Shown piece by piece: positions 42,162-52,763 of a DNA stretch of 64,000 nucleotides. The position numbers were made by a program, and so were the translations under genes. Positions within the stretch are counted from its first letter, which is position 1. Every line of letters begins with the position of its first letter. The notes beneath the pieces were generated by a model. The model did not search any database, was not told the origin of the DNA, and was given only the letters and a program-made list of their open reading frames with translations. Location of the stretch: assembly GCA_003707065.3 (NCBI GenBank), contig PPXM03000001.1:1488001-1552000 (forward strand). The letters run 5' to 3'. This stretch comes from Trigonopsis variabilis (lineage: Eukaryota; Ascomycota; Trigonopsidomycetes; Trigonopsidales; Trigonopsidaceae).

Positions 42162-43248
42162 CTAGTTCGTCGACGCCTGGGCAGTTTCGTCTCGGGAGGC
42201 CAGCTCGCGCTGGACGTCGCAGCCTAGACCTGAAAATGCTTCAAACAGTGCCCGGCCGTACTCCTGTTTTGGATTGAATCCAGACGCGATATATTCTTTA
42301 TTATTCGAGACGTCTCTGACCACGGGGTCATAGTAAACGCTCTTTATGGTGATAAAGACGTTATTGTAGCGATCACCGGCAAAGGGGGTGAACGGAGTTT
42401 GAGGAGTTGAGTGTTTCCGCTTACCGCGTAGATTTGCTTCCAAAGTGCTCGTCAGGAGATTCTGTTGTTTCTGGTTTGCCTCTTTTAGTGCCTTTCGTCG
42501 AGCAGAAGACCGCTTAAGAGCTTCTGCTTTGATCTGGCTGACCATAGAGCCAATCTCATCCTTGGACGACGTACCAGACAATCGCTGGATGATTTCATTT
42601 TCCACTTCTTCCTTGACTCTTTGCTCCTCTTCGGCCTCTTCTTTAGCTAACTGTCTAGCTAGCTGTCGCTTCTGTTGCTCAATCTTCTCCTGAGCCTCTA
42701 ATTGGGACTTTTCCTTCCGTTGTACTTCTTCATTAGCTTTAATAGATGCTTTATTTTTGTTTTCATAGTCTTTCAACTTCTGTTCGGTAGCCTGGACATC
42801 TATATTATTCACCAAGTTGAATATAATCAATTCAACTTCTTCCAAGTAATCGTTATATTCCTCTGGATCGTCGAAGTCTTGCGGCAGCTTATTAAAACTA
42901 AAAGAAATGTTAGCTTTGCATCCACTAAGAGCCATCCAAACATACACTCGGGCAACTCGCTGTCGAACGTCCAACTCCCGCTCGACACCTATATCTTCGA
43001 ACGTCTGCTTTTTGAATTTGTTTTTGCGTAAAGTCTTGCCACATCCGGGATAAGGACAAGGAGCAGGGCCCAAAGAAAAGATACGGTCGACGCACGATTC
43101 GCACATTTTATGATAACACACCGGATTCACAAGAAATGTCATGTCTGGGTTAAGATATCTTGAGGATTTACATATAGGACACATTTCTTTTGTTAGAATA
43201 GTAGTAATAAAGCATACCGTCCTCATCTCTTGCTTGTTTTCGCCTCAT
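42162..43248 (-). CDS. TFB3: TFIIH subunit TFB3/MAT1 (CAK assembly factor)
   Basis: RING protein that joins the CDK-activating kinase to core TFIIH. Exons 43248-43218, 43186-42946 and 42897-42162 give 335 residues. The N-terminal C3HC4 RING reads CPICKSSRYLNPDM, CYHKMCESCVDRIF, CPYPGCGKTLRKNKF. FNKLPQDFDDPEEYNDYLEE follows, as in Tfb3. A long charged coiled coil (about 155-240) and the C-terminal FTPFAGDRYNN complete it. Intron 1 (31 nt) interrupts the codon just before the RING. Intron 2 (48 nt, GTATGT...TTTTAG) is a multiple of three with no stop, so unspliced RNA would still be readable with 16 extra residues. Removing it gives the conserved RVARVFNK junction. Confidence 0.94.
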
Positions 43249-43613
43249 AATGCGACGGCGGTTACGTGGGAGTCGGAGGATCTGGGAGCGCTGTATTGAC
43301 CAGCAGTGGTGGGAGATCAGAAGGGTTCGACTGTAGTTACGGAAGAATAGAAAGGGCAATGGCAAACAGCGTAAAGAACCTAGAAAGCACGCTACGACCA
43401 CTCAGTACATGCCTCCTCTCGAGACAATTAGAAAGACCAATAATTGAGAAATAGCCTGATATATAATAGTACAAGTAATAACGCCACCTGGTTTCTGTAA
43501 GGCTGTGGTTGGACGGGCGCGAGACAACGCCTAATCTATAGCGTCGGCCGTCGGTGTCTCGTGGCAACCTCCCAAAAGCCTTGTTGGTCGATATCTCCAT
43601 CTAATCGTCGAGG
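43249..43613. other. Divergent promoter region TFB3/URI
   Basis: A 365-bp spacer containing both promoters; no gene or clear motif. Confidence 0.45.
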
Positions 43614-45973
43614 ATGGAAGTGACACTTTTGGATAAATTAAGAGAGGATATAAGGGACAAGATAGAGTCGGATAAAGCCCGGATTAAAACGTGGGAATCC
43701 AACATTGACGACTATCGCCGGCTTTTATCTACTCTTGATACCTATCCGCAAAACCTTCGGCAAAAAGTGACGGTACGTATGCTTGGTCAGCGTGTCTGAC
43801 CATAGGTTCCTATTGGTGGAGTCGGCTTTGTTGAAGGCACCGCAAAACATACAAACGAGGTGTTGACGTATGTTGGCGATGGTTATTTTGTCGAGAAATC
43901 GATGGCCAGCGCTTGTCAGTTGATCAAAGAGCGGATCAAAGGTAAAGATTATGTTTTAGATCGGGCTAATTGGTAGCTATCGAAGGTAATATATCGGCGG
44001 TTAAGGAACATATGGAACAACTCGACAAGAAACTCGCCAATATTGAAACACTGGAGACACCAGAGCCGATCACTAATGAAGATGGAGAACCAATATTTGA
44101 AATACGGGAGGAATTGGACGAAGAGGGTAATATAATAAGTACGTTGATGTGCCTTTCTTTCTAACTAACTCTTGAAGATTCAACCGCTACGCCTCAGCAG
44201 CCCTTCTCTTTGTCTTCCAGACAAGCAGAAGCATTATCATCTACGTCTCAGTCGCCTTCTGAATCGCAGTTTGTCCCACTTGGATCGAATACTGCTACAG
44301 CTTCTGTCTCGAATACGGAGCAGGGATTCTCACCGTCTGCCTTGGAAACGGAGCTCACGGAGGAGGAAGAGCAACATGATGATGATTTTAGTCGACCGTC
44401 GACCGGGGATTCTTCGGATTCAGAGACAACTGTAGGTACGTCTGTCATCGACCCAAACATATCAGATTCGGAAACCAGCGACTCTAGCGTCGAAGAAACC
44501 GATGAGAACTTGGGTCCCATGACTGGATGCATTGGTGTGCCTGTTAATATAGAAGAGATGATTGAATTGGAGAAACTGGCTCTGGAGCTCGACGAAGATT
44601 TTACTGGGGAAAGTGACCTCGAAGATGATGACGAGAACGAGGATGAATACGGACGATCTAAACTTAACATTGATGTGGCACCTCCTCAGCTTTCTGATGA
44701 TGCCATAAAGTTCCTAATGGGACATGGAAGTTTCTCCTCTTCAACGGACCAGCTTGCTCAATCCGAGTCTTCACCTAGCTCTTCTACCGCCGCTCATCCT
44801 TCTACTCTAGAATCTCTAACCACGGAACTCAGCTCTAGTTATACTGATCTGTCAAGCTCACCTGATGGCCTGAAAGGGATCCTATCTCGTAAGGATGACA
44901 AGGACAGGTCATCCAAACAGGTATCTTTTAAGGCTCATGTCAAAGTCAAGAAGTTTAAACCACAGACTCCTGCGTCTACAGTCTCAGTAGCTCGATCAGG
45001 AGAAGGCGAGACTCGGAAGATGGCCAAGGAGAAGAATTCTCGGGCAGCATATAGCCTTATCGGTATGAAACCTGCTCAAGCGAAGATGAATTTCAGGAAA
45101 TCTAGTCCGAGGATCCAAGAGATTGATGAGAACCAAGATGAATGGTTGTCGGAAGAGATCGATGCCGGTCCCGTGGTGTCAGATGATATTATTGAGCATG
45201 AGCCTGAACGTGCCAAAGAGCCTGATTCGTCATCTTCTAGCAGTATGTCCAAGAGAAAGAGTCTGTTCAAGCAAAATCGTGAGCGCAATTCCTCTGCATC
45301 CTTATCTACCGGGACAACATCGGCAAGTGGGCAAAACGCAATGATAGAGCGAGATGCTACTGCTGAAATTATCAAGGCACTGCCGACCAGTGATGATAAT
45401 AATAATAATAATAAGAATGACGTTGTTGATAAGTCCCCGATTAGCAGTAATGTCTTGGAAAGACTTGCTCCTAATGATCACGTCGCCGAGAAAATGACTA
45501 TTCCAACAGAAATCGTTGAGCATGTGCCTAGCAATGAGGCATACAAGCAAGAAGAATTATCTTCTGTGTCTGGTGCCTCCTCTACATCGAATCCTTCTAT
45601 TATCGAAAGCGGGCCCTCTTCACAAGTCAAAGAACACGTGAACTCTGATGGAAGCAGCGATGAGGATGCTCCTCTAATGACCGATATCACCGAACATGAT
45701 CTCCCAGATATCGTTGATGAGCAATTTCCTTCGTTTTATACCCTATCTAATGAGGATGGAAACGACCTTCTCTACGACTCCAAAGTGCACCAGAGCGAGA
45801 TCGCAAACGAGTACAATCGTTTGCGCATGAAGTTTCAACACAAATATGCCAACGGCTATAAGCCGGATGAAGAAGAGCAGGCATTTATTCCACTGGACCC
45901 CGAGACGGGTGACGAGATAAAGATGAGCCGATTCAAAATGGCTCGTCTCAACGCTGGTCGTACTTCTTCGTGA
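43614..45973 (+). CDS. BUD27: Unconventional prefoldin URI1/Bud27
   Basis: Prefoldin-like protein that binds Rpb5 and helps assemble RNA polymerases. Four exons: 43614-43772, 43806-43941, 43977-44138 and 44178-45973, giving 750 residues with introns of 33, 35 and 39 nt. The alpha-prefoldin fold is at residues 1-150: helix KLREDIRDKIESDKARIKTW, the beta core VPIGGVGFVEGTAKHTNEVL and YVGDGYFVEKS, then helix AVKEHMEQLDKKLANIE. The rest is long, acidic and Ser-rich, with two short conserved-looking patches (VSFKAHVKVKKFKPQ and a C-terminal SRFKMARLNAGR). A run of AAT codons gives poly-Asn near 45400. Confidence 0.88.
45397..45416. repeat. (AAT)n microsatellite in the URI gene
   Basis: About six AAT units coding for Asn within the disordered tail. 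Confidence 0.85.
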
Positions 45974-46303
45974 CCAGAAATTTATGATTGACGACATGTT
46001 TTCTTATGAATTATGAGCGGTTTTCCAGCAGCATGGTACCTATTAGACAATATACGGACGTTGTGGAAAGTCCAGAGATGGTTTCTGTAGATTGGAATCA
46101 TCTCCGTCAATGTCCAAGATCAAATTGATGATTTCTCTGACCGGCTCTCATTCTCCAGAGGGTTGGTTCATTTATCATCACACATCGATATCGTATTTTA
46201 ATGTCCACTGCAGTTTTAACGTTTCTTTGGCGGACTGCTCAGCAAGAGAGATGTTCTCTAGTGAGGTATGTCAACATACACGCTACGTAGGCTTTTCTCA
46301 CTA

Positions 46304-46351
46304 GTGCATATGTTAATATGCACATACTGGTGACTGGTAACTGGTGACTGG
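46304..46351. repeat. 8-bp-arm palindrome followed by tandem ACTGGTGACTGGTA repeat
   Basis: GTGCATAT-GTTA-ATATGCAC is a perfect inverted repeat (46304-46323). Two copies of ACTGGTGACTGG(TA) follow at 46326-46351, and then an A8 run. Confidence 0.8.
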
Positions 46352-46663
46352 CAAAAAAAAACAGATACACCACTGCCATACCTCGACATCTGGGTGTGTC
46401 TGTCTCAGCAGAAAGACGAAGTGATATAATACAAGCACCTTTGGCCACTTTGTTGTAAATATTCTAATTCTACAGATCAATGAGATGACTCTGTTTGGTT
46501 AATGGCCAGTCGTGAAAAGGAGATGAAATCACGTCGAACGGCAGTCTAAAGAAACGCCGAATATTATATGCCACATGCAACACAATTCTCAGCTTCATGT
46601 GAGAATAGAAAACCTTTGAAAGATGCGGACGCAAGCAAAGACGGTATTGGGTCTATTCTGTTT

Positions 46664-47008
46664 TCAGTGATCTACCAGTAAGCAGTAGCCTTTAATAGCC
46701 GGGAAATTATTGAACAGATTGGCTAGAAGATGAACTGTGACGAGCACACAGTCGATTTCTGGTCTCAATCTTGTTCTCGTCGGCATCAGTTTAGATATTC
46801 CAGGGCACGCAGTAGCGATGAAATGGGCAAAACAGGGTCTGAGCATCTTGCTCGCACTGCCGAGGGAATGAGCATGTCCAGTTGAGTAATACTGAACTAT
46901 AGAGAGTTCCTGGCCTATATTGGAAACGCAGTTTGGTATGGAGTCGATCAGCTGCATCGACTTTGACATGCCAGAGATGTGGGCCATACAAATGAGGTTA
47001 GTATGCAT
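46664..47008 (-). CDS. Doubtful small ORF
   Basis: A 114-residue ATG-started frame with no recognised domain (for example ACPGISKLMPTRTRLRPEID, then VLVTVHLLANLFNNFPAIKG). Composition is protein-like, but the overlapping opposite-strand frame and the lack of motifs keep confidence low. Confidence 0.2.
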   Translation of the reverse strand: MHTNLICMAHISGMSKSMQLIDSIPNCVSNIGQELSIVQYYSTGHAHSLGSASKMLRPCFAHFIATACPGISKLMPTRTRLRPEIDCVLVTVHLLANLFNNFPAIKGYCLLVDH

Positions 47009-47161
47009 TGATGACCCAGAAGGACATCATGATGTATGCTTCACTGAAAGTACTGTTTTGGATAAGAATAATGCAGAGGACGGTGATGCACTTCTATCAA
47101 TATGCGAGTAATATGCCTCAGCTATAGATGAGTAGATGATATCAAGGGCGCTTTTGATGCT

Positions 47162-47739
47162 TCAGTCCATGATAAGAGGTCCGATTAGGCACGAGCTTAG
47201 CATGGATTCTGCATTAACCCAAGGATGTATTTTAACTTGAGGTTAGTATCAAGACCAGGGTACTGTCCCTACCAAAAAGAGCGGTACCATCAATTCCAGC
47301 ACACCTCATAAGCTGTGGAACGCCGCCAGGATGGAAATCTAGATAAGGAGTGATATTGTAGACTCTCCCATTTAACGCAGTCCAAGCGTCACTTGTCGTT
47401 TTATGCCTGCGCAGTTCAGACAATGGAACAGGTATAAATCCTGGAAAGTCAATTCCCTGGAGTCAGTGGAAACGCTTTGCCAAAAACACATACTCGAAGA
47501 TTCACATTTGAGGACTTTAAGCGGGCCCAGTCCAACGCCGAGTGCCCAGGCTTTAACTGGACTTTGTTGCGCGCGCGGTTCACTGATGCCGCCGATTGAG
47601 GTATCTGTAGTCCTTGGCTTGCAGACTGCCCTGGAGGCTTCAATTCGCTATTTTGCCTTGAGCTTTCTTTCGTTGTTGTCGACCCTCTTTGGATAGAGTT
47701 CACAGCCGGAAACACGAGATCTTCGTCTATGTCCGGCAT
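47162..47739 (-). CDS. Cytochrome b5-domain protein (NCB5OR-like N-terminus)
   Basis: Exons 47739-47494, 47456-47273 and 47235-47162, with two 37-nt introns (GTATGT...CTGACTCCAG and GTAGGG...ACTAACCTCAAG), give 167 residues. NKVQLKPGHSALDWARLKSS precedes the heme domain, as in the b5 part of NADH-cytochrome b5 oxidoreductase Ncb5or. The b5 core is LSELRRHKTTSDAWTALNGR, VYNITPYLDFHPGG with the first heme His, then MRCAGIDGTALF and KIHPWVNAESML with the second His. The protein stops right after this (CLIGPLIMD). The CS and FAD-reductase domains of the animal enzyme are absent here. Small electron carrier is the likely role. The N-terminal 55 residues are disordered. Confidence 0.85.
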
Positions 47740-47952
47740 ACCTTCCTGATTCTGCCTGCAGAGAGACTAAGAATCTAGTCTCTTTCCTCAAATGAAATGC
47801 GTAAAGAAAGGCAATGTTGAGCCCAAAGTCGAACTGTGTTACAAGACCGTTTGTTCTCTCTATGGCAACGGCTTCTCTGCGAAAAATCCTTGCTCGAGCC
47901 TGGAAACGGTTCATTTGAAAGCAGGCGTATTCGACCATCATAGCAAGCAGTC

Positions 47953-48426
47953 ATGTCTTTGGTGCACCTTTCCAATGTTTGCACTCATATAAGGAACACT
48001 GTTCGCCAGCGGAGGTCTGCCGTCGGCATTGCAATGACCAAACTGAACTTGGCCTTGGCCTACGGACTCTACCGTGAAGGATTCATTGCTGGTGTTCAAC
48101 GAGGGAGTGTGAAAGGTCCAGATGAAGTATATACACCGACGACTTATGATAATATTGCGACTAGGCGGCTCTGGCTCTCGCTCAAGTACTACAACCAAGA
48201 ATGCGTTCTCAACAAGATGTCGATGATCAGTGTCCCGGGACGGAGGGTATGGGCAGATCACGAGCAGATCCGAGATCTAGTTGCCGGTAAACGGCACTTG
48301 TTTGTTGCTCCGCTCGCTCCCGGTGAGGTGATCTTTCTAAGAGATGAGCGTGGACGTCTGCTAGAAGCCACCGAAGCTGTGGACAAACAGATCGGAGGTG
48401 AATTATTGGTCCGCGTGGGAAGTTGA
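47953..48426 (+). CDS. MRPS8: Mitochondrial small-subunit ribosomal protein uS8m
   Basis: Component of the mitoribosomal small subunit. The 157-residue intronless frame starts MSLVHLSNVCTHIRNTVRQR, followed by TKLNLALAYGLYREGFIAGV. The conserved C-terminal uS8 fold is represented by LWLSLKYYNQECVLNKMSMI and SVPGRRVWADHEQIRDL, ending with an IGGELLVRVGS strand. Its length and the lack of a long presequence are normal for fungal Mrps8. It shares a 213-bp divergent promoter with the cytochrome b5-like gene. Confidence 0.92.
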   Translation: MSLVHLSNVCTHIRNTVRQRRSAVGIAMTKLNLALAYGLYREGFIAGVQRGSVKGPDEVYTPTTYDNIATRRLWLSLKYYNQECVLNKMSMISVPGRRVWADHEQIRDLVAGKRHLFVAPLAPGEVIFLRDERGRLLEATEAVDKQIGGELLVRVGS

Positions 48427-48664
48427 TACATGTACTTGTAAATAGAAAGCATGTTAGGGGTCCATTATTTGTTGGTGGTTGTGGCTTGTGTAGGCGCTAT
48501 GATACCCAAGCGTTTTGCCCTTTTTTTCTTTGGCAACATGGGTCTACGCTTTTTAATTGTAGAAGGTATCCTTAGCTTCGTTTAATATTGTTGTTACACA
48601 CTGCTTTTCACTAACTTATAAGCTACAAAGAATTTTTTGAAACCTTTTGACAATATTTTACTAC

Positions 48665-49924
48665 CTACCACTGCAGGCCAGAGTCGTCCGCTGCACATTC
48701 GCCATACTCCATTGCCCTACAGATTCCGTCCAGTTTATCGAGTCGAGCACGCTCGTCAGCACTGGTGTCCTCTCCAGCTTGTCGCGCAGCAGGATGGATT
48801 TCCTTCTGAGCGGCCTTTTCCCTGGCCATATGCTTGAGGACCATCTCGGCGGTGATCTGCTGATAAAAGACGACACCGTTTTCCTTAACAGGATGGAGGT
48901 GGCCACTTTTGTAGACACCATTATTGAGGTTTTTCTGAGTGGCCTCGCAGAGATCGAAGTCCTCCTGCTCGACCTCCATCAAGAAGTCATAGAAGTCATC
49001 AAGCTCGTCTTGAGGCGTATCTTTATGCCTAAAGACGTCATACTTGAGAACCGTCTTATTGTAGGAGATAGGGACGATTCGAATAGAATACCAAGCAGCA
49101 GAATAGCAGTTGATCCCGGCGGTCGGATAGACATATAACCAGACACCATCTTTGTCACCGCCCCGGTTTGGCTTTCCATCGGCTCGTCTCAACACTGCGC
49201 GATGTCGAGCGTAGCGGGTCCTGCCCTCGACTTGGTAAGTCTTCATGTCAAACGCCTTGGAGAGGTTAACATGGCCTGTCGGGCAATGATAGCATTCCTC
49301 ATACCCGTCGATCAATGTCTTCCAATTGAAATTCCCAGTCAATTCAAAGGACTTGTAATATTCATACTCGGAGAAATCGACTTCGTTCAAGTTCGTCTCC
49401 AAGTCTCCGTAAAACTCCTCAAAAGGAACGAGATACTCTGGGGAACCAGCGAAATTGACGAAAATGAGACCTTGATCCGTAACATGGGTGTGGATTTCAT
49501 ACAGATTGTTCTGGTCCTTCTCGAATGAAGGTACGCTATCAAAGAGAGGGGCCTTGGTCAGCTTTCCATTGGTGTCATAAGACCAGCCATGATATTTGCA
49601 ACCGAGAATCACTGCTGAGCCTTGGTCTTTTCGAACCACAGGATAGGCCCGATGGCGGCAAACATTATGGAAGGCCTTGATCTCGTTTTGCTTGTTGCGA
49701 ATGACAAAATAGTCAAAGCCCGCCATTTGGAACCGGAGGTAAGCGCCTGGTTTGGTCAAGCGGCTTTCATGGCAACTATAAAGCCATGACTGGGAGAAAA
49801 TAGCCCTCCTTTCGAGCTCAAAGATCTTTTCGCTTGTCCACCATGAAGCAGGAAGAGTATTGGGGACTCGGTCGAGGGTGTCCAAGCCAACAGGCTGAAC
49901 ACTAGAAACCTCAGTTGCAACCAT
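48665..49924 (-). CDS. Rieske non-heme iron oxygenase (choline monooxygenase-like)
   Basis: Intronless 419-residue enzyme of the ring-hydroxylating/choline monooxygenase alpha-subunit family. The Rieske 2Fe-2S site is C89-R-H91 (NVCRHRAYPV) and C109-x2-H112 (GCKYHGWSY), with the usual 17-residue spacing. The mononuclear iron site is in DGYEECYHCPTGH (His213, His218), with a third acidic ligand expected in the EQEDFDLCE region. Such proteins oxidise quaternary amines (choline, stachydrine, carnitine-like) or aromatic compounds; a separate reductase is needed and none is visible here. It is divergent from an APC permease, and GATA motifs lie 53-115 bp upstream of its ATG. Substrate is inference. 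Confidence 0.88.
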   Translation of the reverse strand: MVATEVSSVQPVGLDTLDRVPNTLPASWWTSEKIFELERRAIFSQSWLYSCHESRLTKPGAYLRFQMAGFDYFVIRNKQNEIKAFHNVCRHRAYPVVRKDQGSAVILGCKYHGWSYDTNGKLTKAPLFDSVPSFEKDQNNLYEIHTHVTDQGLIFVNFAGSPEYLVPFEEFYGDLETNLNEVDFSEYEYYKSFELTGNFNWKTLIDGYEECYHCPTGHVNLSKAFDMKTYQVEGRTRYARHRAVLRRADGKPNRGGDKDGVWLYVYPTAGINCYSAAWYSIRIVPISYNKTVLKYDVFRHKDTPQDELDDFYDFLMEVEQEDFDLCEATQKNLNNGVYKSGHLHPVKENGVVFYQQITAEMVLKHMAREKAAQKEIHPAARQAGEDTSADERARLDKLDGICRAMEYGECAADDSGLQW

Positions 49925-51107
49925 TAGATGACTCTTGCTGTCTCTAGTTTTGACTATTGATATATTTCTCCCAAGCTTATCACCTGGGCCTCATTGGGCA
50001 ATCCCATCCCTACCGGCCTTATCTCGATCGGGCTTATCATGAGTCTTGTAACACCAGCACACACGACTGGATCTTTCTGCCTGTTGAGGAAACACGCTAC
50101 GACTCGTTTGTCCTCGATTCGTTTATTGCCGTCCTTTCTTGGCAGTCATCTCCATGCCTATCGGCATCTCTCTTTCCTCAAAGCCGAGTCGTAGTTGTCA
50201 TCCCCATCTTCAGTAGTCGATCATTCGAACTTGATCCCGACGGGGATGTTTTGACCAAGCACACCAAGTCTTCAGTCTTTTGCACTTGGACGTGTGCTCT
50301 TATTCGTTCCAGCTACCTTCCACTCATGCTATACCAAGAATATGAAATGAAGCAGGCAAAGAAGACCATCCTATGAGTGACATGCTGAGTACAGATTCTA
50401 CGTTTTCTTTGTTGCCTCTGGAAAGGTAAAATCTAATTCCACCTTTTTATCTGTTTAATATATTTTTTTTTATCAGTCATTCGATCAATAGAATAAGGCT
50501 GATATATAATCGCAGATGAGATTTGCACCCGTCTCCGGATAAAGAGACTATTTGGGAAGCACGAGATATGACATCCTGGGGCAACAATGCACTGTGATTG
50601 CTCGTGCCTTAGAATGAGCCATTTGCCAAGGCCCATAGTCATCGTCCATTGTGTCGCGTGGATGAGCTTGGTCGCATCGCATTACCGTTTTGAGCAGTCT
50701 CCATATATAGTGTCGATAGCGGCAAAGCGACGCAGAAGGAGAACAGCACCGATTGAAAAAGATTGCCCAGATGTGGTGAAGAAAAGCTGATATGATAAAC
50801 TAGCACTCAAGCAGTAAGAACAATGTTAATCAGGAATATCCCGGTTATTTATTCCCGATCGGGAAGGCCTGGGATGGATAAGCCTCGTTACGCCCCATGG
50901 CTGTTATCTGGCGGGGGTCCTAGAAGTCCTAATCTTGCGATAAGGGTGCCATTGTTTTACACAGTCTTCGATGCAGGACTCGGATACCTAAACTAGAGGA
51001 GAGGCCAATCACGGGCCGATGAATAAATATGTATACCCGAATCCCGTCGCTACTTCAGATCGGTCTTTCGACGAACTGCTCTTGCATAGTCAATTAAGTG
51101 TTTTGGC
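49925..51107. promoter_or_regulatory. Shared intergenic region with GATA-factor sites
   Basis: An 1183-bp spacer between the divergent Rieske oxygenase and permease genes. Read toward the Rieske gene, three WGATAR sites lie at 49977-49982 (TGATAA), 50019-50024 (AGATAA) and 50034-50039 (TGATAA). On the permease side a TGATAA lies near 50792, with weaker GGATAAG and CGATAAG near 50876 and 50937. WGATAR is the binding site of nitrogen-regulatory GATA factors (AreA/Gat1 type). A 139-residue plus frame at 49957-50376 has a non-ATG start and no domain, so I treat it as chance. Confidence 0.5.
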
Positions 51108-52763
51108 ATGTTGTTTGAAAAGAACGAGACAGCCTCCGAGCCTAGTATCGAGGTTGAACATGGAGTGGTCATAGACGCAGACACCCGAGAGCTGGAAGAG
51201 ATCGGATACAAGCAGGAGTTCAATAGAGAATGGCATTTCATGGCCACTTTTTCTTTTGCTTTATCGATCTCCGGGCTTTTTGGCACTATCTCAATTACCT
51301 ATCTTTATCCTTTGTGGGCCGGTGGTCCCGCTGCTGCGGTATGGTGTTGGTTCATCGGTATGATTGGATGTCTCTGTATAGCATGGTCGGTAGCTGAGCT
51401 GATTTCATGTTTCCCAACTTCGGGCGGCATGTACTTCACAATGGCCAAGCTTGTTCCTGAAAAGTATGTCCCCCTTGCCTGCTGGATCGATGGGTGGATG
51501 TATCTGTTGGGCGCCATCACCGGGGCTGCTAGCACTGATTATGGCTGTGGAAGTCTTATTCTGTCTCTTGCCTCGCTATACTCTGATTTCACCTACGTGC
51601 CCACTTTGGGTCATCTTACGGGTGTTGCTATTGCGGTAATGGTCTCTCACGGCATAATCAATTCCTTACCCTCATCCGTGCTCAGCTCCATTACGAAATA
51701 TTATTGCGTGGTCAACATCGGTACTACAATTGCAGTGATTATCCATCTTTTGGTCAAGTGTCCTAAAATTAACACTGCTGCCTTCACCTTTACCGAGGTT
51801 ATTCCCAATACTGGCTGGTCCAGTCAAGGTTGGTCCTTTCTTTTCGGCTTTCTGAACGTCTCGTGGGTCATGACGTCTTATGACGCGACAGCCCGAATGG
51901 CTGAGGAAGCTCATGCTGCTGCGTACAACACTCCCTTAGCCATTGCTTCAGCGCTCACAGTCACTGCTCTCTTAGGATGGGTTCTGGTCATTGTCTTCAC
52001 CCTGGTTGCCGGAACTGACATGGATAGACTCCTAAATACCGAATCCGGTCAGCCTATCGTCCAAATTTTCTATGATAACTTGGGTAAGAATGGAGCAACA
52101 GCTTATCTGTCTTTGGCCGTCGTCATCCTTTGGTTCTGCGGTGCCGTGGCCACTTGCGCCACGTCAAGAGCGTTTTGGACCTTTGCCAGAGATAGAGGCC
52201 TTCCATATAGCGATTTCTGGAGAGTCGTCAACAAGAAGACTGGAGTCCCCCTTCGATGTCTTTGGCTGCTCGTCTTTGTCAATTGCTGTCTAGCTCTCAT
52301 CAATCTCGGTTCCGAGATTGCTATGAACGCTATTTTCTCAGCCTGCGCCATTGCAACTGACTGGTCTTATGTAATTGCTATCTTCTTTAAGCTCATCAAT
52401 GGTAAGAAGATGGGTATAAAGCCAGGACCGTTTTCGTTGGGAAAGTTCGGCCCCTTTATTAACGCTTATGCTTGTATCTGGACCCTTTTTGTCTCCATTA
52501 TCTTTGTATTCCCCAACTACATGCCCGTGACCGCCGAGAACATGAACTATACTTGCGTCTTGATGGGCTTTGTGTTCATTGGCGCCGGCGGATGGTGGGT
52601 CATTGACGCCCACAAGTGGTATAAGGGCCCCGTTGCTGGTACCGATGATGATGAATCGAGTGGAAACTTTTCGAGTGCAGACTCGCACTATCTTGAGAAC
52701 GATGGTTCTGAGTTCCGCAAACGCAATTCCAAAGTTCATGGTGTCGAATTATCGGAAAGTTAG
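51108..52763 (+). CDS. APC-family amine/amino-acid permease (Hnm1/Uga4/Bat1-like)
   Basis: Intronless 551-residue transporter of the amino acid/choline transporter branch. The N-terminus is acidic, then REWHFMATFSFALSISGLFG opens helix 1. SVAELISCFPTSGGMYFTMA is the conserved helix-2/3 block, and SYDATARMAEEAHAAAYNTP is the signature seen in fungal choline and GABA permeases. About twelve membrane helices are visible. The C-terminal tail is hydrophilic. Relatives carry choline, GABA, ethanolamine or other amines; its partner across the shared promoter is a choline monooxygenase-like enzyme, which favours a quaternary amine (inference). ATG at 51108. Confidence 0.88.
   Translation: MLFEKNETASEPSIEVEHGVVIDADTRELEEIGYKQEFNREWHFMATFSFALSISGLFGTISITYLYPLWAGGPAAAVWCWFIGMIGCLCIAWSVAELISCFPTSGGMYFTMAKLVPEKYVPLACWIDGWMYLLGAITGAASTDYGCGSLILSLASLYSDFTYVPTLGHLTGVAIAVMVSHGIINSLPSSVLSSITKYYCVVNIGTTIAVIIHLLVKCPKINTAAFTFTEVIPNTGWSSQGWSFLFGFLNVSWVMTSYDATARMAEEAHAAAYNTPLAIASALTVTALLGWVLVIVFTLVAGTDMDRLLNTESGQPIVQIFYDNLGKNGATAYLSLAVVILWFCGAVATCATSRAFWTFARDRGLPYSDFWRVVNKKTGVPLRCLWLLVFVNCCLALINLGSEIAMNAIFSACAIATDWSYVIAIFFKLINGKKMGIKPGPFSLGKFGPFINAYACIWTLFVSIIFVFPNYMPVTAENMNYTCVLMGFVFIGAGGWWVIDAHKWYKGPVAGTDDDESSGNFSSADSHYLENDGSEFRKRNSKVHGVELSES

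Larger units (their letters stand above)
45974..47161. other. Long gap with weak ORFs and a palindrome/direct repeat
   Basis: A 1.19-kb gap between converging genes. It has a short plus frame at about 46092-46304 (MSKIKLMISLTGSHSPEGWF, possibly continuing through a GTATGT donor at 46265), a minus frame at 46664-47008 and a plus frame at 46920-47111. None shows a recognisable domain. It also holds the palindrome and tandem repeat listed separately. Confidence 0.3.

Noticed and set aside
49957-50376. 139-residue plus frame between the Rieske and permease genes
   Set aside because: Non-ATG start, no recognisable domain, and it overlaps the likely promoter with GATA sites.
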